Below are positions 30,552 through 38,391 of a stretch of 64,000 nucleotides of DNA, piece by piece. How positions within the stretch are numbered: the first letter of the stretch is position 1; every line of letters starts with the position of its first letter. The stretch spans positions 186,001-250,000 of the forward strand of contig NZ_LOAS01000010.1 of NCBI RefSeq assembly GCF_001558155.1, read 5' to 3'. The DNA is from Aliiruegeria sabulilitoris. Its GTDB lineage: Bacteria; Pseudomonadota; Alphaproteobacteria; Rhodobacterales; Rhodobacteraceae. The translations under genes and the position numbers were made by a program. The notes below the pieces were generated by a model. It saw only the letters and a list, made by a program, of their open reading frames with translations. It was not told the DNA's origin and made no database searches.

Positions 30552-32110
30552 CCGATCTTCTCTCCGTTCAGGGGCTCACCAAGGCCTATCCCGGGGTCGT
30601 CGCCAATGACGATGTCTCCTTTTCCATCGCCCCCGGCGAAATCCACGCCCTTCTTGGCGAAAACGGCGCCGGGAAATCGACGCTGGTCAAGATGATCTAC
30701 GGGCTGGTGAAGCCCGATTCCGGCAAGATGGAGCTCTTTGGCAAGCCCTTTGCCCCACCGGAACCACGCTCGGCGCGTGCGGCCGGCGTGGCGATGGTGT
30801 TCCAGCATTTCTCGCTCTTCGAAGCGCTCACCGTGGCCGAGAATGTCGGCCTCGGCATGGAAAACCCACCGCCGCTCGGCCAGCTCAGCCGCGAGATCCG
30901 CGAGGTCAGCCACGCCTATGGCCTGCCGCTGGACCCGCGCCGCCTTGTGGGCGAACTGTCCGCAGGCGAACGGCAGCGGGTGGAGATCGTCCGCTGCCTG
31001 CTGCAGGACCCAAAACTGCTGATCATGGACGAGCCGACCTCGGTGCTCACCCCGCAGGAGGTGGAAATCCTCTTTGCCACGCTGAACACGCTGAAGGCCG
31101 AGGGCACCTCGATCCTCTATATCTCGCACAAGCTGGAGGAGATCCGCGCGCTCTGCGACGGGGCGACGATCCTGCGGCGGGGCAAGGTGGTGGCGAGCTG
31201 CGACCCGCGAGAGAATTCGGCCGCCGAATTGGCCGAACTGATGGTGGGCGAGGCGCTTCAGGTGCCAGACCGCGCGCCCGGCGAGACCGGCAAGGTCGTG
31301 CTCGCGGTGGCCGGCCTGACCAGCGAGCATGTCGATACTTTCGGCACCAAACTGCAGAATATCGGCTTCGAAGTGCGCGCGGGCGAGGTTCTGGGCATCG
31401 GCGGCGTGGCCGGCAACGGGCAGGACGAGCTTCTGAGCGCCCTGTCTGGCGAGACGATCGGATCGCCTGAAACCGTTCGCTTCCGGGGCAAGCCTGTCGG
31501 GCACCTGCCGCCGAATGCGCGGCGGCGCCTTGGCATGCTGTCCGCGCCCGAGGAACGGCTGGGCCATGCCGCCGCCCCCGACATGAGCCTTGTCGAGAAC
31601 GCCATCCTGTCGGGCTGGCAGCGGAAAAAGCTGACCCAGGGCGGCGGTTTCCTGCGTTGGGGCGCGGCAAGGAGCTTTGCCGAGGAGATCATCGCCGCCT
31701 TCGACGTCCGCACGCCGGGCCCGCATGTCGCCGCCCGCGCGCTGTCGGGCGGCAACCTGCAGAAATTCGTCATCGGCCGCGAGATGCTCCAGCGCCCGGA
31801 CCTTCTGATCGTCAACCAGCCGACATGGGGCGTCGATGCCTCTGCCGCCGCCGCCATCCGGCAGGCGCTGCTGGATCTGGCCAGCGCCGGGGCTGCCGTC
31901 GTCGTCATCAGTCAGGATCTCGACGAGCTGATGGAAGTGTCCGACCGTTTCGCCGCGCTGAATGCCGGCCACCTTTCGGCGCCCAAGGCCGCGCGCGGGC
32001 TGAGCATGGAGCAGATCGGCCTGATGCTGGGCGGCGCGCATGACATGGACGTCGCCAACACGGACGAGGCCCATCACATCATCGAAACCTACGAGGAGGG
32101 CCACCCGTGA
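30548..32110 (+). CDS. ABC transporter ATP-binding protein, BMP/nucleoside type (two ATPase domains)
   Basis: A 520-residue tandem ATPase of the sugar/nucleoside class that works with BPD_transp_2 permeases. The first domain has an intact Walker A GENGAGKSTL, signature LSAGERQRVEI and Walker B LLIMDEPTSVL. The second has a degenerate Walker A (GVAGNGQDELL), signature LSGGNLQKFVI and LLIVNQPTWGVD, where the catalytic glutamate position is Q, as is usual for this class. It starts with GTG overlapping the xdhC stop. Coupling to xdhABC suggests import of nucleosides or purine bases. Confidence 0.93.
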   Translation: MTDLLSVQGLTKAYPGVVANDDVSFSIAPGEIHALLGENGAGKSTLVKMIYGLVKPDSGKMELFGKPFAPPEPRSARAAGVAMVFQHFSLFEALTVAENVGLGMENPPPLGQLSREIREVSHAYGLPLDPRRLVGELSAGERQRVEIVRCLLQDPKLLIMDEPTSVLTPQEVEILFATLNTLKAEGTSILYISHKLEEIRALCDGATILRRGKVVASCDPRENSAAELAELMVGEALQVPDRAPGETGKVVLAVAGLTSEHVDTFGTKLQNIGFEVRAGEVLGIGGVAGNGQDELLSALSGETIGSPETVRFRGKPVGHLPPNARRRLGMLSAPEERLGHAAAPDMSLVENAILSGWQRKKLTQGGGFLRWGAARSFAEEIIAAFDVRTPGPHVAARALSGGNLQKFVIGREMLQRPDLLIVNQPTWGVDASAAAAIRQALLDLASAGAAVVVISQDLDELMEVSDRFAALNAGHLSAPKAARGLSMEQIGLMLGGAHDMDVANTDEAHHIIETYEEGHP

Positions 32111-33189
32111 TCCGGCTGGAGAAACGCCCCACGCCGTCGCGGGCCTGGACCTATGCGACACCCTTGCTGGCCGTGGCCCTGACGATGCTGGCCGGCGGCT
32201 TGATGTTCGCGGCCCTGGGCAAGAACCCGTTCCTCGCGATCAAGACGATCTTCTACGATCCGATCCTGGGCGAATTCGCCTTCTATTATCGCGGCCAGTT
32301 GCTGGTGAAGGCCGGGCCGCTGATCCTCATCGCGGTGGGTCTGGCCATGGGCTTCAAGGCCGGGATCTGGAATATCGGCGCCGAGGGCCAATACATCGTG
32401 GGTGCCATTTTCGGCGCGGCGGTGGGGCTGGCCTTCTACCCGGCCGAGCATTGGTACATCTTCCCGCTGATGGTGATCGCGGGCGCCATCGGCGGGCTGC
32501 TCTGGGCGATGATCCCGGCGCTCCTGAAGGTGAAGTTCAACACCAACGAAATCCTCGTTTCCCTGCTCCTGGTCTATGTCGCCGAACAGTTCCTGGCCGC
32601 GATGGCACTTGGCGCGCTGCGCAACCCGGACGCGACGGGCTTTCCCGGCTCGCGCAACCTCCAGCAATACGAAGCCGCCTCGAACCCCGAGATCTGGGCC
32701 GGCACCGGCATCCATATGGGCGTCGTCGCCGCGCTGATCGCGGTGATCTTCGCCTATATCCTGCTCTCGCGGCACCTGATGGGCTTCCATATCCAGCTCG
32801 CCGGGCAATCGCCGAAAGCCGCGCGCTTCGGCGGCGTGAACCCGACCGCGCTGGTGGTGTTCTGCATGGGGCTCTCCGGCGCGCTCGCGGGGCTTGCCGG
32901 CATGTTCGAAGTGACCGGCCCAGCCGGTCAGATCGCGATCAGCTTCAATTCGGGCTACGGCTTCACGGCGATCATCGTCGCCTTCCTCGGCCGGCTGCAC
33001 CCGATAGGCATCCTCCTGGCTGGCTTGCTCATGGCATTGACCTATATCGGTGGCGAGGCCGCGCAGGCCACGCTCCAGATCCCGGCCGCCGCCATTCAGG
33101 CCTTCCAGGGGATGCTGCTTTTCTTCCTTCTCGGCGTGGACGTCCTGTCGAACTACCGCATCCGTCTGGTGCGGGAGGGCGTGGCATGA
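32107..33189 (+). CDS. ABC transporter permease (BPD_transp_2), first subunit
   Basis: A 360-residue permease with about ten hydrophobic helices, characteristic of YufP/NupB-type subunits. Its family signature is GFKAGIWNIGAEGQYIVGAI, and the EAA-like stretch reads LVKFNTNEILVSLLLVYVAE in slightly changed form. The late part LTYIGGEAAQATLQIPAAAI is typical. It overlaps the ATPase stop by 4 bp. Unusually for such operons, the second permease does not overlap it but begins 229 bp later, after a repeat element. Confidence 0.93.
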   Translation: MIRLEKRPTPSRAWTYATPLLAVALTMLAGGLMFAALGKNPFLAIKTIFYDPILGEFAFYYRGQLLVKAGPLILIAVGLAMGFKAGIWNIGAEGQYIVGAIFGAAVGLAFYPAEHWYIFPLMVIAGAIGGLLWAMIPALLKVKFNTNEILVSLLLVYVAEQFLAAMALGALRNPDATGFPGSRNLQQYEAASNPEIWAGTGIHMGVVAALIAVIFAYILLSRHLMGFHIQLAGQSPKAARFGGVNPTALVVFCMGLSGALAGLAGMFEVTGPAGQIAISFNSGYGFTAIIVAFLGRLHPIGILLAGLLMALTYIGGEAAQATLQIPAAAIQAFQGMLLFFLLGVDVLSNYRIRLVREGVA

Positions 33190-33237
33190 TCCGGTTCAAT
33201 CTGACGCCCCCCCTGGGCACGGAATCAAGGCGAAGCC

Positions 33238-33377
33238 GCCGTGCCAGCGCCGGCCCGTCCCGGCGGGCTGGCGCTATGGTGAAGCCAGCGCATCTCTCGA
33301 AGGACTTTCGGATCGTCACGACAAACAGCCCCACAGAAATGTCGGAGCGCCATCCCACGGCCCGGCGCTGGCACGGC
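33238..33377. repeat. REPIN-like element with perfect 16-bp terminal inverted repeats
   Basis: The 16-bp GCCGTGCCAGCGCCGG at 33238-33253 is repeated as its exact reverse complement at 33362-33377. Each arm can itself fold (AGCGCC and GGCGCT at the edges of both). Two inverted REP-like units about 108 bp apart fit a REPIN or a very small MITE-like element. It lies between two permease genes of the same operon. Confidence 0.65.
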
Positions 33378-33418
33378 TCCCGTTGCGCAATTTCCACCGC
33401 CGCGATTGGAGGCCGCCC

Positions 33419-34351
33419 ATGAACCTCGACGCTATCAACTGGATCCTGCTGCTGGCCTCGCTGATGGTCGCCTCCACCCCGATCCTGCTCGCCGCCATCG
33501 GTGAGTTGGTCGTGGAACGCGCGGGCGTGCTCAATCTCGGCGTCGAGGGGATGATGATCACCGGCGCCATCTGCGGCTTCGCCATCTCGATCGAAACCCA
33601 ATCGGCCGCGCTCGGCTTCATCGCCGCCGCCATTGCGGGCGCGGCGATCTCCATGCTGTTCGGCCTGCTCACGCAATACCTGCTGTCGAACCAGGTTGCG
33701 ACCGGCCTCGCGCTCACGCTGTTCGGCCTCGGCCTCTCGGCCCTGCTCGGACAGGGCTATATCGGCATCAAGGGGGTGGAGGTCGCCCGGCTGCACGTCC
33801 CCCTGCTCTCGGACATCCCGGTGATCGGCCCGATCCTCTTCCGCCACGACCTCATGGTCTACATCTCCATCGCGATCATCGCCGGTGTCTGGGCGGTGCT
33901 GAAATTCACCCGCGCCGGCCTGATCCTGCGCGCGGTGGGCGAGAACCACGATGCCGCCCACGCGCTCGGCTACAAGGTCGTCCGCATCCGCCTGATGGCC
34001 ATCGCCTTCGGCGGGGCCTGCGCCGGGCTCGGCGGCGCCTACCTGAGCCTCGTGCGCGTCCCGCAATGGACCGAAGGCATGACCGCCGGCGCCGGCTGGA
34101 TCGCCCTTGCCCTCGTCGTCTTCGCCTCCTGGAAACCCTGGCGGGTGCTGATCGGCGCCTATCTCTTCGGTGGCCTGACCGTGCTGCAACTCAACCTGCA
34201 AGCCGCCGGCCTCAAGGTCCCGGTCGAATACCTCTCCATGCTGCCATACCTGATCACGATCCTCGTGCTCGTGATCATGTCCTCCGGCCGCGGTCGCGCG
34301 GCGCTCAATGCGCCCGCCGAACTCGGTCGTTCCTTCCACGCCTCGTCCTAG
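33419..34351 (+). CDS. ABC transporter permease (BPD_transp_2), second subunit
   Basis: A 310-residue permease of the YufQ/NupC type with about nine helices. Signatures include TPILLAAIGELVVERAGVLN followed by GVEGMMITGA, GLALTLFGLGLSALLGQGY, and RAVGENHDAAHALGYKV. GGAGG lies upstream of ATG 33419. The reading frame extends to 33050 but overlaps the previous permease without similarity. It forms the importer with the previous permease, the tandem ATPase and the BMP-family binding protein that follows. Confidence 0.93.
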   Translation: MNLDAINWILLLASLMVASTPILLAAIGELVVERAGVLNLGVEGMMITGAICGFAISIETQSAALGFIAAAIAGAAISMLFGLLTQYLLSNQVATGLALTLFGLGLSALLGQGYIGIKGVEVARLHVPLLSDIPVIGPILFRHDLMVYISIAIIAGVWAVLKFTRAGLILRAVGENHDAAHALGYKVVRIRLMAIAFGGACAGLGGAYLSLVRVPQWTEGMTAGAGWIALALVVFASWKPWRVLIGAYLFGGLTVLQLNLQAAGLKVPVEYLSMLPYLITILVLVIMSSGRGRAALNAPAELGRSFHASS

Positions 34352-34385
34352 AGGCCGCTGCCCAATACCAACACGGGAGAACCAC

Positions 34386-35459
34386 ATGAAACTCACTACC
34401 CTGCTCGCCGGCACCGCGCTCGCGCTCGGCCTCGCCGGTGCGGCCCTCGCCCAAGACAAGACCAAGGCCGGCTTCATCTATGTCGGACCGATCGGTGACG
34501 GCGGCTGGAGCTACGAGCACAACGAGGCCCGCCTCGCCGTCGAAGAGCATTTCGGCGACAAGGTCGAAACCGTCTACCAGGAATCCGTCCCCGAAGGGGC
34601 CGACGCCGAACGCGCCATGACCCAGATGGCCCTCGGCGGCGCCGACATCATCTTCACCACCTCCTTCGGCTACATGGACCCGACCATCAACGTCGCCGCC
34701 AAGTTCCCGGATGTGAAATTCGAGCACGCCACCGGCTACAAGCGCTCCGACAACGTCTCCACCTACTCGGCCCGCTTCTACGAAGGCCGCGCCGTGCAGG
34801 GCCACATCGCCGGCAAGATGACCAAGACCAACAAGGTCGGCTATATCGGCTCCTTCCCGATCCCCGAGGTTATCCGCGGCATCAACTCCGCCTATATCCA
34901 CGCCAAGAAGGTCAACCCCGACGTCGAATTCTCCGTCATCTGGGTCTACACCTGGTTCGACCCGGCCAAGGAAGCCGACGCCGCCAAGGCGCTGATCGAA
35001 CAGGGCGCGGACGTCGTGCTCCAGCACACCGACTCCACCGCGCCGCAAGCCGCCGCACAGGAAGCCGGCAACGTGATCACCTTCGGTCAGGCCTCCGACA
35101 TGGCCGAGTATGCGCCGATGCCGCGCGTCTCCTCGATCATCGACAACTGGGCCCCCTACTACATCCAGCAGGTAGGCAAGGTCATGGACGGCACGTGGGA
35201 GTCGGTCGACACCTGGGACGGCATCTCCACCGGCATGGTCAAGATCGGCGAGATCACCGACGCCGTGCCGGCAGACGTGAAGGAAGAAGCCCTGGCCATG
35301 GTCGAAGCGATTGGTGCGGGCGAATACCACCCCTTCACCGGCCCGCTCAACAAGCAGGACGGCTCGGCGTGGTTGGCCGAAGGCGAAGTGGCCGATGACG
35401 GCACGCTGGCCGGCATGAACTTCTACGTCGAAGGCATCACCGGCGAGATCCCGCAGTAA
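34386..35459 (+). CDS. BMP family ABC transporter substrate-binding protein
   Basis: A 357-residue periplasmic binding protein of the basic membrane protein (BMP/PnrA/Med) family, which binds purine nucleosides or related bases. The signal peptide MKLTTLLAGTALALGLAGAA is followed by AGFIYVGPIGDGGWSYEHNE, IFTTSFGYMD, KVGYIGSFPIPEVIRGINS, and VVLQHTDSTAPQAAAQEAG. With GGGAG upstream and a terminator downstream, it closes the xdh-transporter operon. The context argues for a purine ligand. Confidence 0.94.
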   Translation: MKLTTLLAGTALALGLAGAALAQDKTKAGFIYVGPIGDGGWSYEHNEARLAVEEHFGDKVETVYQESVPEGADAERAMTQMALGGADIIFTTSFGYMDPTINVAAKFPDVKFEHATGYKRSDNVSTYSARFYEGRAVQGHIAGKMTKTNKVGYIGSFPIPEVIRGINSAYIHAKKVNPDVEFSVIWVYTWFDPAKEADAAKALIEQGADVVLQHTDSTAPQAAAQEAGNVITFGQASDMAEYAPMPRVSSIIDNWAPYYIQQVGKVMDGTWESVDTWDGISTGMVKIGEITDAVPADVKEEALAMVEAIGAGEYHPFTGPLNKQDGSAWLAEGEVADDGTLAGMNFYVEGITGEIPQ

Positions 35460-35484
35460 GCCTGCAATGCTCTGAACAAACCGG

Positions 35485-35509
35485 AAGGGCTCGCCATCGG
35501 CGGGCCCTT
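35485..35509 (+). terminator. Rho-independent terminator after BMP-family gene
   Basis: AAGGGCTCGCC, 3-nt loop, GGCGGGCCCTT then TTCC. The stem starts 25 bp after the stop codon and marks the end of the xdh-transporter operon. Confidence 0.8.
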
Positions 35510-35552
35510 TTCCTTTCCGCAAACTTGCGCTCCCCGCCCCCGCACAACGCCA

Positions 35553-35600
35553 GCCGCGCCAGCGCCTGGCCGGGCCGGTACGAACCGGCACTGGCACGAG
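35553..35600. repeat. Degenerate relative of the REPIN-like element
   Basis: GCGCCAGCGCCTGGCCGGGC on the plus strand faces CGTGCCAGTGCCGG on the minus strand. Both resemble the CGTGCCAGCGCCGG core of the element at 33238-33377, in the same inverted arrangement. The match is imperfect, so the relationship is tentative. Confidence 0.35.
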
Positions 35601-35713
35601 AGCCCCCTTGCAGAACTGGAAGCGAAATGCCCGGGCCATCAATCAACCAAAAACTTCACAAACGCTGCCGTATCTGGTTGTCTGATCCGATAAATCAACG
35701 AAGGTATAGGCTC

Positions 35714-36346
35714 ATGAAGAGAAAACTGGTTGCAGCGGCACTGACCTCAGGCCTCATCCAGTTGCTGGTTACACCGGCAATGGCGAATGTCGGACAGGAC
35801 GCTATCGATGGCTGCATCGACCAAATCCGGACCGTTGGGGGGCCTGACGGTCAGAGCGGAACGGTGCTCTCCTCCGAGTATTCCGAAGCCAACTCTCTCG
35901 TGATGTTCCGCGACAGCGGCAACACGGTCTGGCGATGCCTTGTTTCGAACGATGGCGTTGTTGCCGATCTCTCCGTTGCCGAAGCCGCTGACGATGGCAA
36001 CGGGGCCATGGCCGGCGCTTCGGGCTCCTCCGGGTCGGGGACCGAGCGCGTAGCCTTTATGGCTGGAACCTCGGGCGCGGAACTGACGGGCTCGCTGCTT
36101 CCGCAAGAAAGCCGCCGCTACATTCTGGGAGCGAATGACGGCCAGTTCCTGTACGTGCGCGTCGCTGCCAACGGACCCGGCATGACCTACGTAATCTACA
36201 ACCCGGATGGTTCGGTCTTGCTGGACGAGATGAGTGCATCGCAGGAGTACCGAGGGCAACTCTGGCAGTCGGGCGACCATGTGGTGGAGGTCTACAACAC
36301 GGCGAACGGCGCCCAGTCCTACAACGTGATCTTCGGGATAGAATAA
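35714..36346 (+). CDS. Exported protein with C-terminal beta-sandwich-like domain
   Basis: A 210-residue protein: signal peptide (MKRKLVAAALTSGLIQLLVT, cleavage near AMANVG), a small N-terminal domain with a cysteine pair (DGCIDQIR and VWRCLVSNDG), a Gly/Ser linker (AGASGSSGSGTE), and a C-terminal domain that looks like a PPC-type or lysozyme-inhibitor-associated fold (RRYILGANDGQFLYVRVAAN, VYNTANGAQSYNVIFGIE). I cannot assign a function. ATG 35714 has AAGGTATAGG upstream. It heads a set of small envelope genes up to 37134. Confidence 0.72.
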   Translation: MKRKLVAAALTSGLIQLLVTPAMANVGQDAIDGCIDQIRTVGGPDGQSGTVLSSEYSEANSLVMFRDSGNTVWRCLVSNDGVVADLSVAEAADDGNGAMAGASGSSGSGTERVAFMAGTSGAELTGSLLPQESRRYILGANDGQFLYVRVAANGPGMTYVIYNPDGSVLLDEMSASQEYRGQLWQSGDHVVEVYNTANGAQSYNVIFGIE

Positions 36347-36415
36347 TTTGATGGCCGGGAACGACGTGAAAGCTTTCCTGCTTTCGGCGTCGAACGAATT
36401 AGGAAAGGAAAACGT

Positions 36416-36580
36416 ATGAAAACCTATATTGCCCTCGCGCTTGCGACGATCACCTTGGCTGGATGTGTCCAGGAGGAAGCCTACACAACAGAAGCAGATA
36501 TTTCGGAAGCAAATCGCGCAACTGAATGCCCGGTTGACGTCACCGAGGCCGACCGTGCCAACTACCCTGCATGCAACTAA
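36416..36580 (+). CDS. Small lipoprotein (54 residues)
   Basis: A short gene beginning MKTYIALALATITLAGCVQE. LAGC is a consensus lipobox, so cysteine 17 should be lipidated. The mature peptide is acidic and contains two further cysteines (ATECPVD and YPACN) in a near-duplicated motif with VTEADRANYPAC. AGGAAAGGA stands 5 bp before the ATG, making translation likely. No family is recognised. It is probably cotranscribed with the exported protein upstream. Confidence 0.72.
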   Translation: MKTYIALALATITLAGCVQEEAYTTEADISEANRATECPVDVTEADRANYPACN

Positions 36581-36672
36581 CGCCCTTGGTGCGCAGAAAG
36601 GCTGCCCGCACTGCCGGCGGCCGGCAACAGTCCCGCCGCGACATGCTGCACGTACAATAATGCGGGCGCGTG

Positions 36673-36942
36673 ATGTGTAAGTGGGTAACACGTGCCTTCG
36701 CGGCCCTATACCTTGTCGCGCTTGCCTTGCTCCTGATCGGAACTTTCGGGCTCTTCGGTCAGGAGCGCGATCCGCTGGCGGGTGTCTTCCTGATGCCGCT
36801 CGGATTGCCGTGGTCCCTTTGGTTGGAAGGGCTGCCTGAATCGGTTTTGCCTTTTGCAGCGGCGCTGGCTCCACTCGTCAATCTGACGATCCTGGGGTTC
36901 GTTTGCCGCCATCTTGCTGTCAGGCGACGCCGTCGCCCTTAA
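36673..36942 (+). CDS. Small integral membrane protein
   Basis: An 89-residue protein with two or three hydrophobic segments (FAALYLVALALLLIGTFGLF, FLMPLGLPWSLWLEGL, VLPFAAALAPLVNLTILGFV) and a positively charged tail (RHLAVRRRRRP), which should stay in the cytoplasm. A GTG at 36670 would add one methionine. I do not recognise a family. It is followed 15 bp later by another tiny membrane gene. Confidence 0.6.
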   Translation: MCKWVTRAFAALYLVALALLLIGTFGLFGQERDPLAGVFLMPLGLPWSLWLEGLPESVLPFAAALAPLVNLTILGFVCRHLAVRRRRRP

Positions 36943-36957
36943 CTTTGAGGACACACA

Positions 36958-37134
36958 ATGACATTCGACTTGGCACACGCATTGGTATCGGGCGTTCTGA
37001 TCTTTGCCGTGATCATCGGCATGCAGAAAGCTGGTCTTTACACCCCTCACAGGGACGGCGGTCCGCGTTGGAGCTGGCCGTTGTTCTTCGCCATCGTTGC
37101 GGCGATGTTTATCCTCAATCTACTTTGGCCATAG
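36958..37134 (+). CDS. Small membrane protein (58 residues)
   Basis: A 58-codon frame with two hydrophobic helices (ALVSGVLIFAVIIGM and WPLFFAIVAAMFILNLLW) joined by a polar loop YTPHRDGGPRWS. TGAGGAC lies upstream of the ATG. It follows the 36673-36942 membrane gene closely and could be its partner. No family recognised. Confidence 0.6.
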   Translation: MTFDLAHALVSGVLIFAVIIGMQKAGLYTPHRDGGPRWSWPLFFAIVAAMFILNLLWP

Positions 37135-37203
37135 GGCAGCTCATGTTTGATCGGGCGACCAGCCCGACATGGCCGGATGCCCCAGGCCACTCTCCGTACA
37201 CTC

Positions 37204-37350
37204 AAACGACCGAAACCACAGCCAAAACGACCGAAATTCCGGTCAAAACCGGGTTATCGCCCCCATTCCCCCTCTCCGATTGACCGAAACGGCCCCCAAA
37301 TCAGTCGTTTCGGTCCGATTTTCGGTCGTTTCGACCGCCCTTTTGTGACG
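37204..37350. promoter_or_regulatory. Cluster of CGACCGAAA-type motifs in both orientations
   Basis: In the 339-bp gap before the DeoR gene, the motif AAACGACCGAAA occurs at 37204-37215 and at 37224-37236. Related forms follow: TGACCGAAACGG (from 37281), GTCGTTTCGGTC (37304-37315), TTTTCGGTCGTTTCGACC (37319-37336) and GACGTTTCGACC (near 37347). The inverted forms can pair into hairpins. They could be clustered operators or an ordered repeat. No gene is seen in this stretch. Confidence 0.45.
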
Positions 37351-37423
37351 TTTCGACCGGTCCAATCTGCCCGTCCGGCCGCGTTTCCGGCTCAACGAGG
37401 CGCGATTTCCCTCTTCCCAAAAG

Positions 37424-37449
37424 CTTTCGTTTGATGTTTCATTCGAAAG
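37424..37449. promoter_or_regulatory. Operator candidate of the DeoR-family regulator (autoregulation)
   Basis: CTTTCG-N14-CGAAAG spans the site, which also contains TTCGTTTG, 7 nt, ATTCGAAA. The same bipartite motif with identical spacing (TTCGTTTG, 7 nt, ATTCGATA) recurs at 38301-38323 before the TRAP operon. It ends 24 bp before the regulator start codon. Confidence 0.6.
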
Positions 37450-37473
37450 AACTGACCGGGATAATTGTACGAA

Positions 37474-38247
37474 ATGAAAACCGGACGAAACACCAAGGCG
37501 CGGCAGCAGGCGATCCTGCGGCATCTGCACCAGAACGGACGCGCCATGGTCGAGGACCTCGCGGCCTTCTTCGAGACCACGCCACAGACCATTCGCAAGG
37601 ATCTCAACATCCTCGCGGAGGAAGGTCGGGTGATGCGCTTTCACGGCGGTGCCGCGCTGCTCGCGGGGAGCGAGTATACCGGCTACGAGGTGCGCCAGCA
37701 GATTGCGCGCGATCAGAAGGAGCGGATCGCGCGCGCCGCCGCGAAGCTCGTTCCGAACAATACCGCGATCATCATCAATACCGGCACCACCACGGCGGAG
37801 GTCGCACGCTGTCTCGGCCAGCATTCGGGGCTCAAGATCGTCGCGGATTCTGTGCTTGTCGCCAATGAAACAAGGCATTTCCCCGGTGTGGAAGTGATGG
37901 TTCCCGGCGGCGTCGTCCGCGGCTCGGACGGCGCGATCCTGGGCGAGAGCGCGGTGGAGTTCATCCGGCAGTTCCGGGCGGACCTCGCCATCGTCGGCTG
38001 TGCCGCCATCGCGTCGGACGGCGCCCTGCTCGATTACGACCTGCGCGAGGCCGCGGTCGCCCGCGCGATCCTCGGCTGTTCGCGCAATGTCATCCTGACG
38101 GCGGACTCGTCGAAATTCGAACGCATGGCGCCGGTCTGCATCGGGAACCTGCAACAGATGCGCACTTTGGTGACGGACAAGGCCTGCCCGGCGGAATTAC
38201 GTAACCTTTGTCGCAGCTTGGGGGTCGGACTAGTCCTCGCGGAGTGA
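37474..38247 (+). CDS. DeoR/GlpR-family transcriptional regulator
   Basis: A 257-residue regulator: an N-terminal winged helix-turn-helix (RQQAILRHLHQNGRAMVEDL, TPQTIRKDLNILAEEGRVMR, FHGGAAL) and a C-terminal DeoRC sugar-phosphate sensor domain (INTGTTTAEVARCL, MVPGGVVRGSDGAILGE, LLDYDLREAAVARAIL). Such proteins usually repress sugar catabolism genes and release on binding a phosphorylated intermediate. CsqR of the E. coli sulfoquinovose locus is of this family. The start ATG 37474 is chosen over an upstream TTG. A shared upstream motif suggests it controls itself and the TRAP operon that follows. Confidence 0.92.
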   Translation: MKTGRNTKARQQAILRHLHQNGRAMVEDLAAFFETTPQTIRKDLNILAEEGRVMRFHGGAALLAGSEYTGYEVRQQIARDQKERIARAAAKLVPNNTAIIINTGTTTAEVARCLGQHSGLKIVADSVLVANETRHFPGVEVMVPGGVVRGSDGAILGESAVEFIRQFRADLAIVGCAAIASDGALLDYDLREAAVARAILGCSRNVILTADSSKFERMAPVCIGNLQQMRTLVTDKACPAELRNLCRSLGVGLVLAE

Positions 38248-38300
38248 GCCCGGCTGTGCCACAAAGACCTTGCCGACCATTTCGACGGTTGACAGGTACA

Positions 38301-38332
38301 TTCGTTTGGAACAGCATTCGATAAATTCGAAA
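38301..38332. promoter_or_regulatory. Operator candidate upstream of TRAP operon
   Basis: TTCGTTTG, 7 nt, ATTCGATA at 38301-38323 repeats the motif upstream of the DeoR gene at identical spacing. A further ATTCGAAA at 38325-38332 overlaps the end. A TTGACA at 38289-38294 lies just before it and could be a -35 box, but no well-placed -10 box is evident. Confidence 0.6.
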
Positions 38333-38391
38333 CATAAAACGCGCGCATCGAATCGCGCACCCGTTTCGGATTTCTAGGGAGGAGATAACTG

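Noticed and set aside
38289-38325. A complete -35/-10 promoter for the TRAP operon
   Set aside because: TTGACA is present, but the nearest -10-like GATAAA is about 25 bp away, outside usual spacing, so only the operator motif was annotated.
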